Positions 46,165 through 53,897 of a stretch of 64,000 nucleotides of DNA are shown here, in pieces. How positions within the stretch are numbered: position 1 is the stretch's first letter; every line of letters begins with the position of its first letter. Source of the stretch: Phytomonospora endophytica (GTDB taxonomy: Bacteria > Actinomycetota > Actinomycetes > Mycobacteriales > Micromonosporaceae); the NCBI RefSeq assembly GCF_014202425.1, contig NZ_JACHGT010000007.1, positions 310,001 through 374,000 on the forward strand, read 5' to 3'. The translations under genes were made by a program, and so were the position numbers. The notes beneath the pieces were generated by a model. That model was given only the letters and a program-made list of their open reading frames with translations, did no database searches and had not been told where the DNA came from.

Positions 46165-47415
46165 GTGACGGAGAACGGCTCGGACATCACTCAGTACCCG
46201 ACGGTGGAAACACCCGGGAATGTCGAGGGCATGCTCAAGGGCACGCCCGTCACCAAGAGCGCGACCGGCCTCGCCGAGAGCATCACCGGCGCCATCAGCG
46301 GCGACGACCGGCTCTCCTCGGCCGCGCACATCCCGGCCGACATCGGCATGCTCGCCATGGAGGGCATGCTCGCCCTCCGCGACCCGATCTACTGGCTGGC
46401 CAACGCCGGCCTGAGCATCATGATCGAACTCGTCCAGCCCTTCGAGGACCTCATCGAACTGGTCTCCGGCGACCCCGACGAGATGGGCCGCCAGCAGGAG
46501 GTCTGGGGCCAGGTCGGCTCCGCGCTGGAGGCCCTCAGCGGTGAGACCAGCTCGGCGGTCCAGGCGAACATGAACGGCTGGTCCGGACAGGACGCCGACG
46601 CCGCCAGTGAGCAACTCAACGCGCTCGGCGCGGCCATCCTCGCCGCCGCGCACGAGACCCAGAGCGTCAAGACGCTCCTCGGCTGGGCCAAGGCGCTCGC
46701 CGAGGCGATCTTCGCGGTCATCAAGTCCATCCTCGCCGAGCTGGTGTCCTGGCTGATCACCCGCGGCCTGATGGCGCTGGCCAACAGCACCTGGTCCTTC
46801 GGTGCCTCGATGGCCGCCTTCGTCCTGACCGGTTCGATCAAGGCCTTCCAGATGTTCAACCGGGCCATGAACAAGTTCATGCAGGCCAGCAAGATCTTCA
46901 AGGCCATCGCCGGTCCCATGATGAAGTTCCTCGGCAAGAACCCCTTCCGCGGGCTCACCGAGTACACGCTGTGGAAGAGCGTGCTGATCAAGGCCGGCAT
47001 CGGCCTGCTCGGCGGCGCCGGTTCGGCCTTCGCGACCGGCAAGGACGCCGCGTTCGGCGGCCCGTCGGGCACACCGTCCCTGCCGGGCGGCGGAGGCGGG
47101 ACCGGGATCATGGTCAACCTCGACGAGTTCGAGCAGATGGCCGGCGCCCTGGAAGGCCTGTCGAAAAACGCCGGCGGCATCAGCAAGGTCGCCCAGGACA
47201 CCGCCGGAGCCGAGATGGTCTGGGGACTCCCCGGTACCTTTGGCTTCGAGAGCGCCTACAACGAATCCTGCGGCGGCCTGGTCCAGGCCATCGGCGAGAT
47301 CGAGGGCGCCTTCAACGGCAACGCGATGCGCCTGCGCTCCTGCGGCGAGGCCTACAACGCCACCGAGGAGGCCGCCGCGGCCCACCTCAACAAGTTCCTC
47401 ACCAAGTTCAAGTAG
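46165..47415 (+). CDS. WXG100-type protein with two helical repeats, probable type VII secretion substrate
   Basis: 416 residues from GTG at 46165. No signal peptide. A W-x-G turn is present in MNGWSGQDADAASEQLNALG near 135, in the helix-turn-helix of the WXG100 kind. The centre (about 185-300) is amphipathic to hydrophobic (FAVIKSILAELVSWLITRG, SMAAFVLTG). A second helical hairpin with GTGIMVNLDEFEQMAGALEG near 310 and WGLPGTFG resembles another WXG100-like module. It heads a four-gene cluster with other T7SS-type proteins. ESX core genes are not in the window. Confidence 0.7.
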   Translation: MTENGSDITQYPTVETPGNVEGMLKGTPVTKSATGLAESITGAISGDDRLSSAAHIPADIGMLAMEGMLALRDPIYWLANAGLSIMIELVQPFEDLIELVSGDPDEMGRQQEVWGQVGSALEALSGETSSAVQANMNGWSGQDADAASEQLNALGAAILAAAHETQSVKTLLGWAKALAEAIFAVIKSILAELVSWLITRGLMALANSTWSFGASMAAFVLTGSIKAFQMFNRAMNKFMQASKIFKAIAGPMMKFLGKNPFRGLTEYTLWKSVLIKAGIGLLGGAGSAFATGKDAAFGGPSGTPSLPGGGGGTGIMVNLDEFEQMAGALEGLSKNAGGISKVAQDTAGAEMVWGLPGTFGFESAYNESCGGLVQAIGEIEGAFNGNAMRLRSCGEAYNATEEAAAAHLNKFLTKFK

Positions 47416-47423
47416 GGATCGGC

Positions 47424-48032
47424 ATGGGGTACCGCGCGTTCGACGTCGCCCGCGACGCCAGGTGGGTGCTCCACGAGCAGTGGCTGCGGCCCGGCGAGGG
47501 CCTGGAGGCCTTCGCCGGAGTGACGCGAGCGCGCGCGTACACCGACGTGCCCGGCCTCGCCGAGGACGGAAGGCCCGAGTCGGCCTGGATCCTGCGGGCG
47601 ATCAAGGCCGTCCTGCGGGTCGCCGGGATCATGTTCGTGCTCGCGCTCATCGGCGACGGGCAGCCACCGGGACGGCGGCGCCGGAACGCGCGGGCCGTCG
47701 TGCGCGGCCCCGGACCGGACTGCGAGGCCGTCCGGATCGCCCGGCCCGGACCGGTCGCGACGGGCGTCTGGGCGCTGTCCGACCAGCGGCTGGCGTTCCT
47801 GGAGGTCGACGAGGTCCCCGGCACCGAGATCGCCACCACCGGCGGCTACCACAAGCCCGCGCCGGTCACGGTGAAACCGCGAGTCGAGGTGCCCGCGAAC
47901 GCCTTCCGCTACGAGGGCGTCGTCGACCTGCCCGAACAGCGTGGGAAGCCCTCCGGGAAGTACCACCGGGTCGTCTTCGGCGACGGTTCGGGCGTCGACA
48001 TCCGCGAACTGTCGAACGTCACCGCCGGGTGA
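47424..48032 (+). CDS. uncharacterised protein of the T7SS cluster
   Basis: 202 residues, starting 8 bp after the WXG100-type protein. One short hydrophobic segment near 65-78 (VAGIMFVLALIG) may be a membrane anchor. The second half is beta-rich with VWALSDQRLAFLEV, resembling PH-like or bacterial YcxB-type cytosolic domains only weakly. No recognised family. Could be the immunity or chaperone partner of the secreted proteins, judged only by position. Confidence 0.6.
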   Translation: MGYRAFDVARDARWVLHEQWLRPGEGLEAFAGVTRARAYTDVPGLAEDGRPESAWILRAIKAVLRVAGIMFVLALIGDGQPPGRRRRNARAVVRGPGPDCEAVRIARPGPVATGVWALSDQRLAFLEVDEVPGTEIATTGGYHKPAPVTVKPRVEVPANAFRYEGVVDLPEQRGKPSGKYHRVVFGDGSGVDIRELSNVTAG

Positions 48033-48142
48033 CGCAACGCGTCCACCGGACGTCTCGGATGGAAACGGTAGCGTTCGGTCGCCCTCGTCCCTTTCTTTGA
48101 TCTCCGCGTCCCTCTAGGGTATTTCGCAAGTTGGAACCCCCT

Positions 48143-48163
48143 CAGGCGGGAATCTCCCGCCTG
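48143..48163 (+). other. hairpin in 5' leader
   Basis: CAGGCGGGA-ATC-TCCCGCCTG, a perfect 9-bp stem, lies 16 bp before the start of the next gene. It could be an attenuator or an RNA stabiliser; the downstream GAGAGGA site remains exposed. Confidence 0.4.
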
Positions 48164-48179
48164 GACGAGAGGACCGTCC

Positions 48180-48491
48180 ATGGACATTGATCCGACCAAG
48201 GTGCGGCAGGTCGGCGGGAAGATCCGCCAGATCGGCGAGGACGCACAGGCCTTCCTCGGCAGGATGTCGGGTCCGGCCACCGGGTTGAAGAGCGTGGCGG
48301 GTCTCGGCTCGATCGCCGCGCTCCGGCAGGCCAACACGCGGCTGACCCGGCGCAGCTCGGACCTCGCGACCGCCTCCAGGCAGCACGGTCAGAACGTGAT
48401 CACCGCGGCCGACAACCACGTCGCCAACGACGCCGCCCAGAAACGCGCGGTTGACCAGCTGACCCCGGCCCTGCCGGCGTTGGGACGCTGA
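48180..48491 (+). CDS. small WXG100/EspC-like type VII secretion protein
   Basis: 103 residues, all helical with a central glycine turn (GPATGLKSVAGLGS), the size of an ESX-secreted partner. N-terminus MDIDPTKVRQVGGKIRQIGED resembles the EspC/DUF2580 type rather than EsxA, and the tryptophan of W-x-G is absent. GAGAGGA lies ahead of the ATG. It starts 2 bp before the lysozyme-like effector gene and is the likely heterodimer partner for its N-terminal half. Confidence 0.7.
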   Translation: MDIDPTKVRQVGGKIRQIGEDAQAFLGRMSGPATGLKSVAGLGSIAALRQANTRLTRRSSDLATASRQHGQNVITAADNHVANDAAQKRAVDQLTPALPALGR

Positions 48492-48493
48492 TC

Positions 48494-49462
48494 ATGGTCG
48501 ACTACAAGCACCTGCGCGACATGACCTTCGAGCCCCTCACCGAGTACGCCGACGCCGCCCGCAAGATGGCCACCGAAATGGAGAGCTACAGCACCGAGAC
48601 CCAGCGCCAGAAGGTCGCGCTCGCCGCGGCCTGGTCCGGTGAGGACGCCACCGCCGCCGACGGCGCCCTCGGCAAGCACGCCACCGAGTACCAGGACACC
48701 TCCGGCCAGTACGGGCGCGTCGACGCGATCGTCACCAACCTCGTCGAACAGCTCAAGTGGGCCAAGCAGACCCTGGAATCGGCCATCGGGGTCGCCCCCT
48801 CCGTCCCCGCCCGCATCAACGACGCCGGCAGGGTCCGCGTCAACCGCGCCGCACTCGGTTCGAACCCGGCACCGGCCGCCGTCCAGGCGGCCGAATCGCG
48901 TGCACGCCAGGTCCAGGGGTACATCGACCAGGCCGTACAGCACGCCACCGAGTCCGACGAGAAGGCCAAGGCCCAGCTCGCCGAGGTCCGGCCCGAGCCC
49001 GTCACCGTCCCCCGCGGTGCGCGCCCGCCCGTCGGTGACTTCAACATGGCGCAGATGGCCAACGCCGACGCGATCATCAGGGTCGGCGAGCGCCTCGGCA
49101 TCAGCGAGCGCGGCCAGGCGATCGCGCTGGCCACGGCGATGCAGGAGAGCAATCTGAAGAATCTGGCCAACAGCACGATGCCCGACTCGCTGTCGGTGCC
49201 CAACGAGGGCACGGGCAAGGACCACGACTCGGTCGGTTTGTTCCAGCAGCGGCCCAGTCAGGGCTGGGGGACGATCAAGGAGTGCATGGATCCCGAGTAC
49301 TCGGCCGGGGCGTTCTACAAGGGACTCCAGGGTGTGAAGAACTGGGAGAACCTGGATCTGACGGTGGCCGCGCAGCGGGTGCAGCGGTCGGCCTACCCGG
49401 ATGCCTACGCGAAGTGGGAGGACGAGGCCTACGCGGTTCTGCGGTCCCAGCGCGTCCCCTAG
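48494..49462 (+). CDS. WXG100-like domain fused to a lysozyme-like domain (T7SS effector)
   Basis: 322 residues. Residues about 1-115 form a helical hairpin with WSGED at 47-51, as in WXG100/LXG modules. A linker (about 120-175, rich in Ala, Glu and Arg) precedes a C-terminal domain of the lysozyme-like fold found in actinobacterial phage and secreted proteins: ALATAMQESNLKNLAN near 213, DSVGLFQQRPSQGWGT near 243 and YSAGAFYKGLQG near 270. The Glu in AMQESNL is the expected catalytic acid. No signal peptide. Likely exported with the 103-residue partner and acts on peptidoglycan. Confidence 0.78.
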   Translation: MVDYKHLRDMTFEPLTEYADAARKMATEMESYSTETQRQKVALAAAWSGEDATAADGALGKHATEYQDTSGQYGRVDAIVTNLVEQLKWAKQTLESAIGVAPSVPARINDAGRVRVNRAALGSNPAPAAVQAAESRARQVQGYIDQAVQHATESDEKAKAQLAEVRPEPVTVPRGARPPVGDFNMAQMANADAIIRVGERLGISERGQAIALATAMQESNLKNLANSTMPDSLSVPNEGTGKDHDSVGLFQQRPSQGWGTIKECMDPEYSAGAFYKGLQGVKNWENLDLTVAAQRVQRSAYPDAYAKWEDEAYAVLRSQRVP

Positions 49463-49476
49463 GGACGGTGACATGA

Positions 49477-49506
49477 CGAGGGCGCCCCACCCCCGGGGCG
49501 CCCTCG
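49477..49506. terminator. bidirectional rho-independent terminator
   Basis: CGAGGGCGCCCC, loop ACCCCC, then the perfect complement: a 12-bp stem between the effector gene and the convergent methyltransferase gene. Confidence 0.8.
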
Positions 49507-49513
49507 CGCTTGT

Positions 49514-50368
49514 TCAGACCCGGTCGGCGGCGATGAGCAGGTAGTGGAAGCTGCCTTCGCGGTAGGCGGTCAGGAAGGACTCCTCGATGCCCGTGGCGAC
49601 CGGGGACTTCGCGCGGAGCTCCCAGTACGGGATCGTCGCCGAGGTCAGGTCGATGACGTGCATGGGGACGAGCCGGTTGGCCGCCATCGCCTTGAAGTAG
49701 GCGCTGCGCGGGTGGATGTTGCAGGTGTAGTGCTCGTCGATGCGGCTGACGGCCTTGGAGCGGCCGCCGGTCACGTCGTTGTAGCAGCCGGTGATGGTGA
49801 CGTAGCGGCCGCCGAACCGCAGTTGCCGGGAGTGTTCGGCGAAGAGTTCGAAGAGGTCGACGTACATGGTCGACTCGTTGTTCCAGATGGCCTTGCGCGA
49901 GGCGCCGTCGAAGCCGGTGTCGAGCATGTTGCGGAAGTGGAAGCGGACCTGGTCGGACACGCCGCGCTTGCGCGCCTGCTCGTTGGCGAACTCGACCTGG
50001 TATTCGGAGATGGAGACGCCGTCGACTTCGCAGCCGAAGCGCATGTTGGCCATGACGCTGCCACCGCCGCGGCCCGAGCCGGCGTCGAGGAGACGGTCGG
50101 TGGGCCGCACGTCGCCGAGGTGGTCGAGCAGGACGTCGGCCTGGGCCGTCTCCAGGCGGTGCAGTTCGGCGATGACGCGGTCGTCGCGGGTGCCGGCGGG
50201 ACCGTCGAGGACCGACGGGTCGTAGTCGCCGACACCGTAGTGGTGGTGGTAGATCCCGTCGACGTCGCCGAGCAGCAGGTTCACGCTGTCCTGGCGGTTG
50301 TTGTTCCAGTAGGCCGCGACGGATTCCTGGTAGGCGCTGCGCAGCACGTTGGCGGTGGTCGTGGTCAT
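49514..50368 (-). CDS. geranyl diphosphate 2-C-methyltransferase
   Basis: 284 residues. SAM motif LLDAGSGRGGGSVMANMRFG near 96, IYHHHYGVGDYD near 40 and CYNDVTGGRSKAVSRIDEHY near 205, all like GPP methyltransferases. It makes 2-methyl-GPP, the substrate of the terpene synthase encoded 64 bp upstream on the same strand. ATG at 50368 follows GGGGGATC. Together the two genes make 2-methylisoborneol, the earthy odour compound of soil actinomycetes and cyanobacteria. Confidence 0.9.
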   Translation of the reverse strand: MTTTTANVLRSAYQESVAAYWNNNRQDSVNLLLGDVDGIYHHHYGVGDYDPSVLDGPAGTRDDRVIAELHRLETAQADVLLDHLGDVRPTDRLLDAGSGRGGGSVMANMRFGCEVDGVSISEYQVEFANEQARKRGVSDQVRFHFRNMLDTGFDGASRKAIWNNESTMYVDLFELFAEHSRQLRFGGRYVTITGCYNDVTGGRSKAVSRIDEHYTCNIHPRSAYFKAMAANRLVPMHVIDLTSATIPYWELRAKSPVATGIEESFLTAYREGSFHYLLIAADRV

Positions 50369-50432
50369 GGACTGATCCCCCTCATGTTCGTCGTTGGAAG
50401 CGGCCGGGCCGCCGCGGTCCGGCCGGCGCGTT

Positions 50433-51560
50433 TCACGCCCCCGAGTAGCGGGCGGTGCCCCGGTGCCATTCGCGGTTACCGCCGAGCCAGGCCCACACGG
50501 CGGCGAGGAAACGGCCCAGCCGCGGTGACCCGGTCGCCGACAGGAAGGCCGACTCGGCCTCGAAGGTGCGCACGAGGTCGTCGTGGACGGCGACGCTGCG
50601 GCGGACGGCCTCCTCGGTCGAGCAGTTCTCCTCGACCGCGATGACCATCGGGAGGTTGAAGTCGACGAGGCCGGAGGCGTCGGATTCCTTGGCGGTGGAG
50701 TAGAGGTCGTTGACGATGACGCTCGCGCTGGCGGCGAAGGAGACGGCCCGGCGTACGCGCGGGTCGTAGTACTCGGCGGCGGGGAGCCGGTAGCCGCCGA
50801 CGACGTCGACGAGGGCCATGCAGGGCAGGAAACTGTTGTCCTGGCGGTTGACCAGGTACTCCCAGACCGGCGGGACGCGCTCGGAGGCGCGCCAGGAGCC
50901 CTCGGTGTCGTAACCGACGAAGAGGGAGGCGATCTCCTGGCGGAGGCGGTTGACCTGTTCGATGTCGGCGTAGCGGGCGAGATGCTCGAAGGCCCCGCGC
51001 AGCGCGCGGAGGACGGGATCGCGGCCGACCGCGCGTTCGAGGTCGGCGGCGTAGCGCGGGGGCAGGTGGGCCGGGTCGACGACGGCGTTGGCGACGCCGA
51101 GCCGGGCGCCGAGCAGCGTGAGGTCGGAGCCCTGGGTCTCGTCGTCGCAGTAGTGGTCGTCGGTGGCCCACTCGGCGAGCGCGCATTTCCCGGCGGCGGT
51201 GAGGCGGTCGGGGTCGTCGCTGTCGGGGTGGGTGAGCATGACGAGGCGGCCGAAGTTCGCGCCGCGCACCTCTTCGACGCGTCCGGGGTAGATGCCGATC
51301 CGCTCCGCCCATGCGACGAGCCGCTCGTTGACCTCGTCGCCGAGTGCGACGTCGTCGCGCAGCGCCTCGGGACAGTAGATCTCGGGTTCGCGTCGCGTCG
51401 GCTCCGGCGTGTCCGACTCGGCGGTCGCGGTATGGCCGCCGGCGGGCCGCAGGGCGCTCGTGCCGATCCCTCCCGGACCGGTCCGCAGGAGCGCGCCGAC
51501 GACGAGGTCGGACGTTTCACGCGACGCGATGGGCGTCGCCGCCCGGGAGAGCAGGGACAC
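50433..51560 (-). CDS. 2-methylisoborneol synthase
   Basis: 375 residues. Class I terpene synthase. The Asp-rich metal motif is DDHYCDDE near 134 and the NSE-type motif is NDLYSTAKE near 280; both match MIB synthases closely. The first 85 residues are a Pro/Ala-rich disordered tail usual for this enzyme. It cyclises 2-methyl-GPP to 2-methylisoborneol. It is the first gene of the pair. The cyclic-nucleotide-binding gene often found upstream in streptomycetes is not here; a small Smr-domain gene is divergent instead. Confidence 0.9.
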   Translation of the reverse strand: MSLLSRAATPIASRETSDLVVGALLRTGPGGIGTSALRPAGGHTATAESDTPEPTRREPEIYCPEALRDDVALGDEVNERLVAWAERIGIYPGRVEEVRGANFGRLVMLTHPDSDDPDRLTAAGKCALAEWATDDHYCDDETQGSDLTLLGARLGVANAVVDPAHLPPRYAADLERAVGRDPVLRALRGAFEHLARYADIEQVNRLRQEIASLFVGYDTEGSWRASERVPPVWEYLVNRQDNSFLPCMALVDVVGGYRLPAAEYYDPRVRRAVSFAASASVIVNDLYSTAKESDASGLVDFNLPMVIAVEENCSTEEAVRRSVAVHDDLVRTFEAESAFLSATGSPRLGRFLAAVWAWLGGNREWHRGTARYSGA

Positions 51561-51729
51561 GGGGCGGTCCTCCTCGACGAGGGTGGGAACGGTCGCGGGT
51601 CACCGCGACCATGGCCAGTGTCGTGAGTTTCGCCGACGGGACGCCCAGGCGCGCCGGAGTGTCATGTATTGGACATGTCCGTATATCGAGGACTATCGAC
51701 GCTTTCCGGGATGTGCGATCATCGTCGAC

Positions 51730-51987
51730 ATGGCCAAGCTCGTCCTCGACCTCCACGACATCTACAACAAGGGCGACCACATCGACCGCGCGCTGAAGGA
51801 CATCGTCGACCAGGCGATCAGCAAGAAGATCAAGCTGGTCGAGATCATCCCGGGCAAGGGTTCGGGGGCGCTGAAGAAGAAGGTGCTGCGGTTCCTGGAC
51901 CGCAAGGACATCAAGGCGCTGTACCACCGGGTCGAGAAGGACGGGCAGAACTGGGGAAGGCTGTTCGTGCATTTTCGGTTCAAGTGA
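51730..51987 (+). CDS. small Smr-domain protein
   Basis: 85 residues, essentially one Smr domain. LDLHDIYNKGDHIDRAL at the N-terminus corresponds to the LDLHG motif, and IPGKGSGALKKKVLRFL near 42 to HGKGTGxLR. Smr domains of MutS2 and small proteins nick DNA or RNA. ATG at 51730; a 10-bp palindrome GGACATGTCC at about 51671-51680 lies in the leader. The last 41 bp are repeated at 53398-53438 beyond the HIRAN/TPR gene, and its stop overlaps that gene's 3' end. Confidence 0.82.
   Translation: MAKLVLDLHDIYNKGDHIDRALKDIVDQAISKKIKLVEIIPGKGSGALKKKVLRFLDRKDIKALYHRVEKDGQNWGRLFVHFRFK
51947..51987 (+). repeat. 41-bp direct repeat, left copy (end of Smr gene)
   Basis: Starts AGAACTGGGGAAGGCTGTTC and encodes the C-terminus NWGRLFVHFRFK and stop TGA of the Smr protein. 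The right copy is at 53398-53438. The first 25 bp are identical; later differences are CAT/CAC, TTT/TTC, CGG/AGG and TGA/TAG, all synonymous. Confidence 0.9.
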
Positions 51988-53263
51988 CCCGCTGGGATCC
52001 CACGTCCCCTGCCGACCGTGCGCACCGATTCAGCCGTTTCGCCATCCGCTCACGCCGGGTTCCCGACTGATCCGGTACCGCCAAGGCCTGCCGGAGAACG
52101 GCCGCCGCCTCAGCGAAGTCGCCTTCCTTTACCAGCCAGATGCTGTACCGATCGGCGACTCCTGGGTCCGTGCTTCCCGCAGCGACCGCCTCCCGATAGC
52201 GGGCGACGGCGGTCCGGAGGTCGCCGCCCTTCTCTGCACGCAGTCCGGCATCGGCGGCAAGGGCGGCAAGGGTTCCGTTGTCCCCTTCATCGGTCGCCAA
52301 CGTGGCCAAGGCCGACCGCAACAGCTCGCCTTCGCCGGGATCCATGTTGCCGTAACGGTCGTATCCACGCGACACCCCTAGCAGGGTGGGAAGGACCGCG
52401 ACGCGAAGGGCGGGCGGCAGTCGGCGATAAAGGGACACGAACATGGGCACGGTCGGAGCGATCGCCACATAGGCGAGCAACTCCCGCGCAGCCTCGGCTC
52501 CGCTGCGGTCGCAGTACACGGATTCGACGTAGGCCCGGAGTGTGTCATCTCGCCGTCCCTTCTGGTACCTGGTGGTGCGGGCGAGGGCCAGCCAAGCGCG
52601 GGAGATCCACGGATCGGACGCCTTGATGAGTTCGTCGAGAATGCCGCGCACGTTCCGCTCCAGCCGGGGCCACGCCTTTGGGGACCGGTCATAGTCCGCG
52701 TCGACCTCTTCACAGGAGCGCTCCGCCACCTCAAGCGCTGCACGCGCAGCAGGATGAAGGCCGGATAGGTAGGGCTGCGGTTGATCAAGACGGTGCAGCA
52801 GGCCATCCAGCACTGCGGCAATGGTCGTGGACGAACCGAACAGCTCCGGCGACAGCCCCAGCGGCGCGGGATCGATCGACAATGTCACCCAGAGCCCGAG
52901 ATCGCTGTCCTCAACCTGTGCGGGACACGCCGGCAGCCGCCCGCTGTTGGCCAGCGCGAATCGCAGGAGCATCGGGTGCACCTGCCGAGCAATGTCCTTT
53001 GCGAGATAGCCGACATGATGCGTCTGGACGTACACCGCAACAGCTTCCGGGTATTCGGCGAAGGGCGGCGCTGGCACGAGTACACCGATGAGCAGGCCAT
53101 TGGGTTCGCGGTCTCGCACAGCGCGCTGGATCGAGTCCTGCCGGAATGATTCGCCGACCACGTCCACCTGTGTTCGTCCGGGGAGCCATGCTGGAGGCGC
53201 CACCAACTGCGGCAGTCGCGACGGGGTCTCCGACTGCGGATCTCGCACCGGCCAGACAGGCAT
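51980..53263 (-). CDS. HIRAN-like plus TPR-like protein between direct repeats
   Basis: 427 residues. The N-terminal third has VDVVGESFRQDSIQRAV near 34 and EYPEAVAVYVQTHHVGYLAKDIA near 70, the pattern of a HIRAN domain (a DNA 3'-end binding module): VVGES at the first strand and AVxV...VGYL later. The C-terminal third has TPR-like helices (DLRTAVARYREAVAAGSTDP; DFAEAAAVLRQALAVPDQ). The middle is not recognised. ATG at 53263 with GGAG 6 bp upstream. Codon use is visibly less GC-extreme than its neighbours, and it sits between the 41-bp repeats, so it is probably acquired. Confidence 0.65.
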   Translation of the reverse strand: MPVWPVRDPQSETPSRLPQLVAPPAWLPGRTQVDVVGESFRQDSIQRAVRDREPNGLLIGVLVPAPPFAEYPEAVAVYVQTHHVGYLAKDIARQVHPMLLRFALANSGRLPACPAQVEDSDLGLWVTLSIDPAPLGLSPELFGSSTTIAAVLDGLLHRLDQPQPYLSGLHPAARAALEVAERSCEEVDADYDRSPKAWPRLERNVRGILDELIKASDPWISRAWLALARTTRYQKGRRDDTLRAYVESVYCDRSGAEAARELLAYVAIAPTVPMFVSLYRRLPPALRVAVLPTLLGVSRGYDRYGNMDPGEGELLRSALATLATDEGDNGTLAALAADAGLRAEKGGDLRTAVARYREAVAAGSTDPGVADRYSIWLVKEGDFAEAAAVLRQALAVPDQSGTRRERMAKRLNRCARSAGDVGSQRVT

Positions 53264-53397
53264 GACACACTCCACTTCCGCACGCCCAGCCTCCTTTCCG
53301 AGTGTAAGCGTCTTGTCGCCATCAGCGTGCGGTTCCGCCGGCTCAACGAAGAGTCGGCCTGCCGAGCTTCGAGACGCCCCAGAAGTGCGTCAAGCCA

Positions 53398-53438
53398 AGA
53401 ACTGGGGAAGGCTGTTCGTGCACTTCAGGTTCAAGTAG
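53398..53438 (+). repeat. 41-bp direct repeat, right copy (Smr 3' end remnant)
   Basis: Repeats the last 41 bp of the Smr gene, including a stop codon (TAG), without the rest of the gene. The 1,410 bp between the copies contain only the HIRAN/TPR gene and its promoter region. The pattern resembles attL/attR of an element that entered a gene 3' end. Confidence 0.88.
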
Positions 53439-53531
53439 TTCACACGGGTATGTCCGCCCGCGTGTTCTTCGCCGGAGACGGCGACACCGAGCGGCCAAAG
53501 CGACGTGAGTGGGCCGGTCTACTGTCGGTGC

Positions 53532-53891
53532 ATGACCCTCCCCGAGTACGGTTTCGGATTCACCAGCAGTGACCACGCCGGATACCGGGTGGTCAAGCTC
53601 GTCGGGGAGCTCGACGTCGCCATGCTCGGTGCGCAGGAGGCGGAATTCCTCGCGCTGTTCGTCGACGCGCCGGCCGGGGTCGTCGTCCTGGACTTCGCCG
53701 ACGTTGCCTTCTGCGACTCCACCGGTCTGGGCATCCTCATCAAGGCCGCCAGATACTCCAGCGGCGTCTCCGGCCACGTGCGCATCGCCGCGGCCCAGGA
53801 GCACATCGCGCGGCTGATCACGTCCAGCGCGCTCGACCGCGCGCTGCCCTTGTTCCCGACGATCCAGGCGGCGGCCGCACCGGCGGGCTGA
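53532..53891 (+). CDS. STAS-domain anti-sigma factor antagonist
   Basis: 119 residues. STAS fold with VVVLDFADVAFCDSTGLGIL near 59-78; the Ser of DSTGLG is the position phosphorylated in SpoIIAA/RsbV. It should bind an anti-sigma kinase when dephosphorylated. No kinase gene (RsbW type) is in the window. A SpoIIE-type phosphatase gene is convergent, with 6 bp between stops, so it is a candidate for reactivating this antagonist. Confidence 0.88.
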   Translation: MTLPEYGFGFTSSDHAGYRVVKLVGELDVAMLGAQEAEFLALFVDAPAGVVVLDFADVAFCDSTGLGILIKAARYSSGVSGHVRIAAAQEHIARLITSSALDRALPLFPTIQAAAAPAG

Positions 53892-53897
53892 CCACCG

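Noticed and set aside
51671-51680. GGACATGTCC palindrome as an operator of the Smr gene
   Set aside because: Perfect but short, with no second copy in the window and no matching regulator, so left as an observation only.
51988-53397. Insertion sequence between the 41-bp repeats
   Set aside because: No transposase or terminal inverted repeats; the repeats are far longer than typical target-site duplications.
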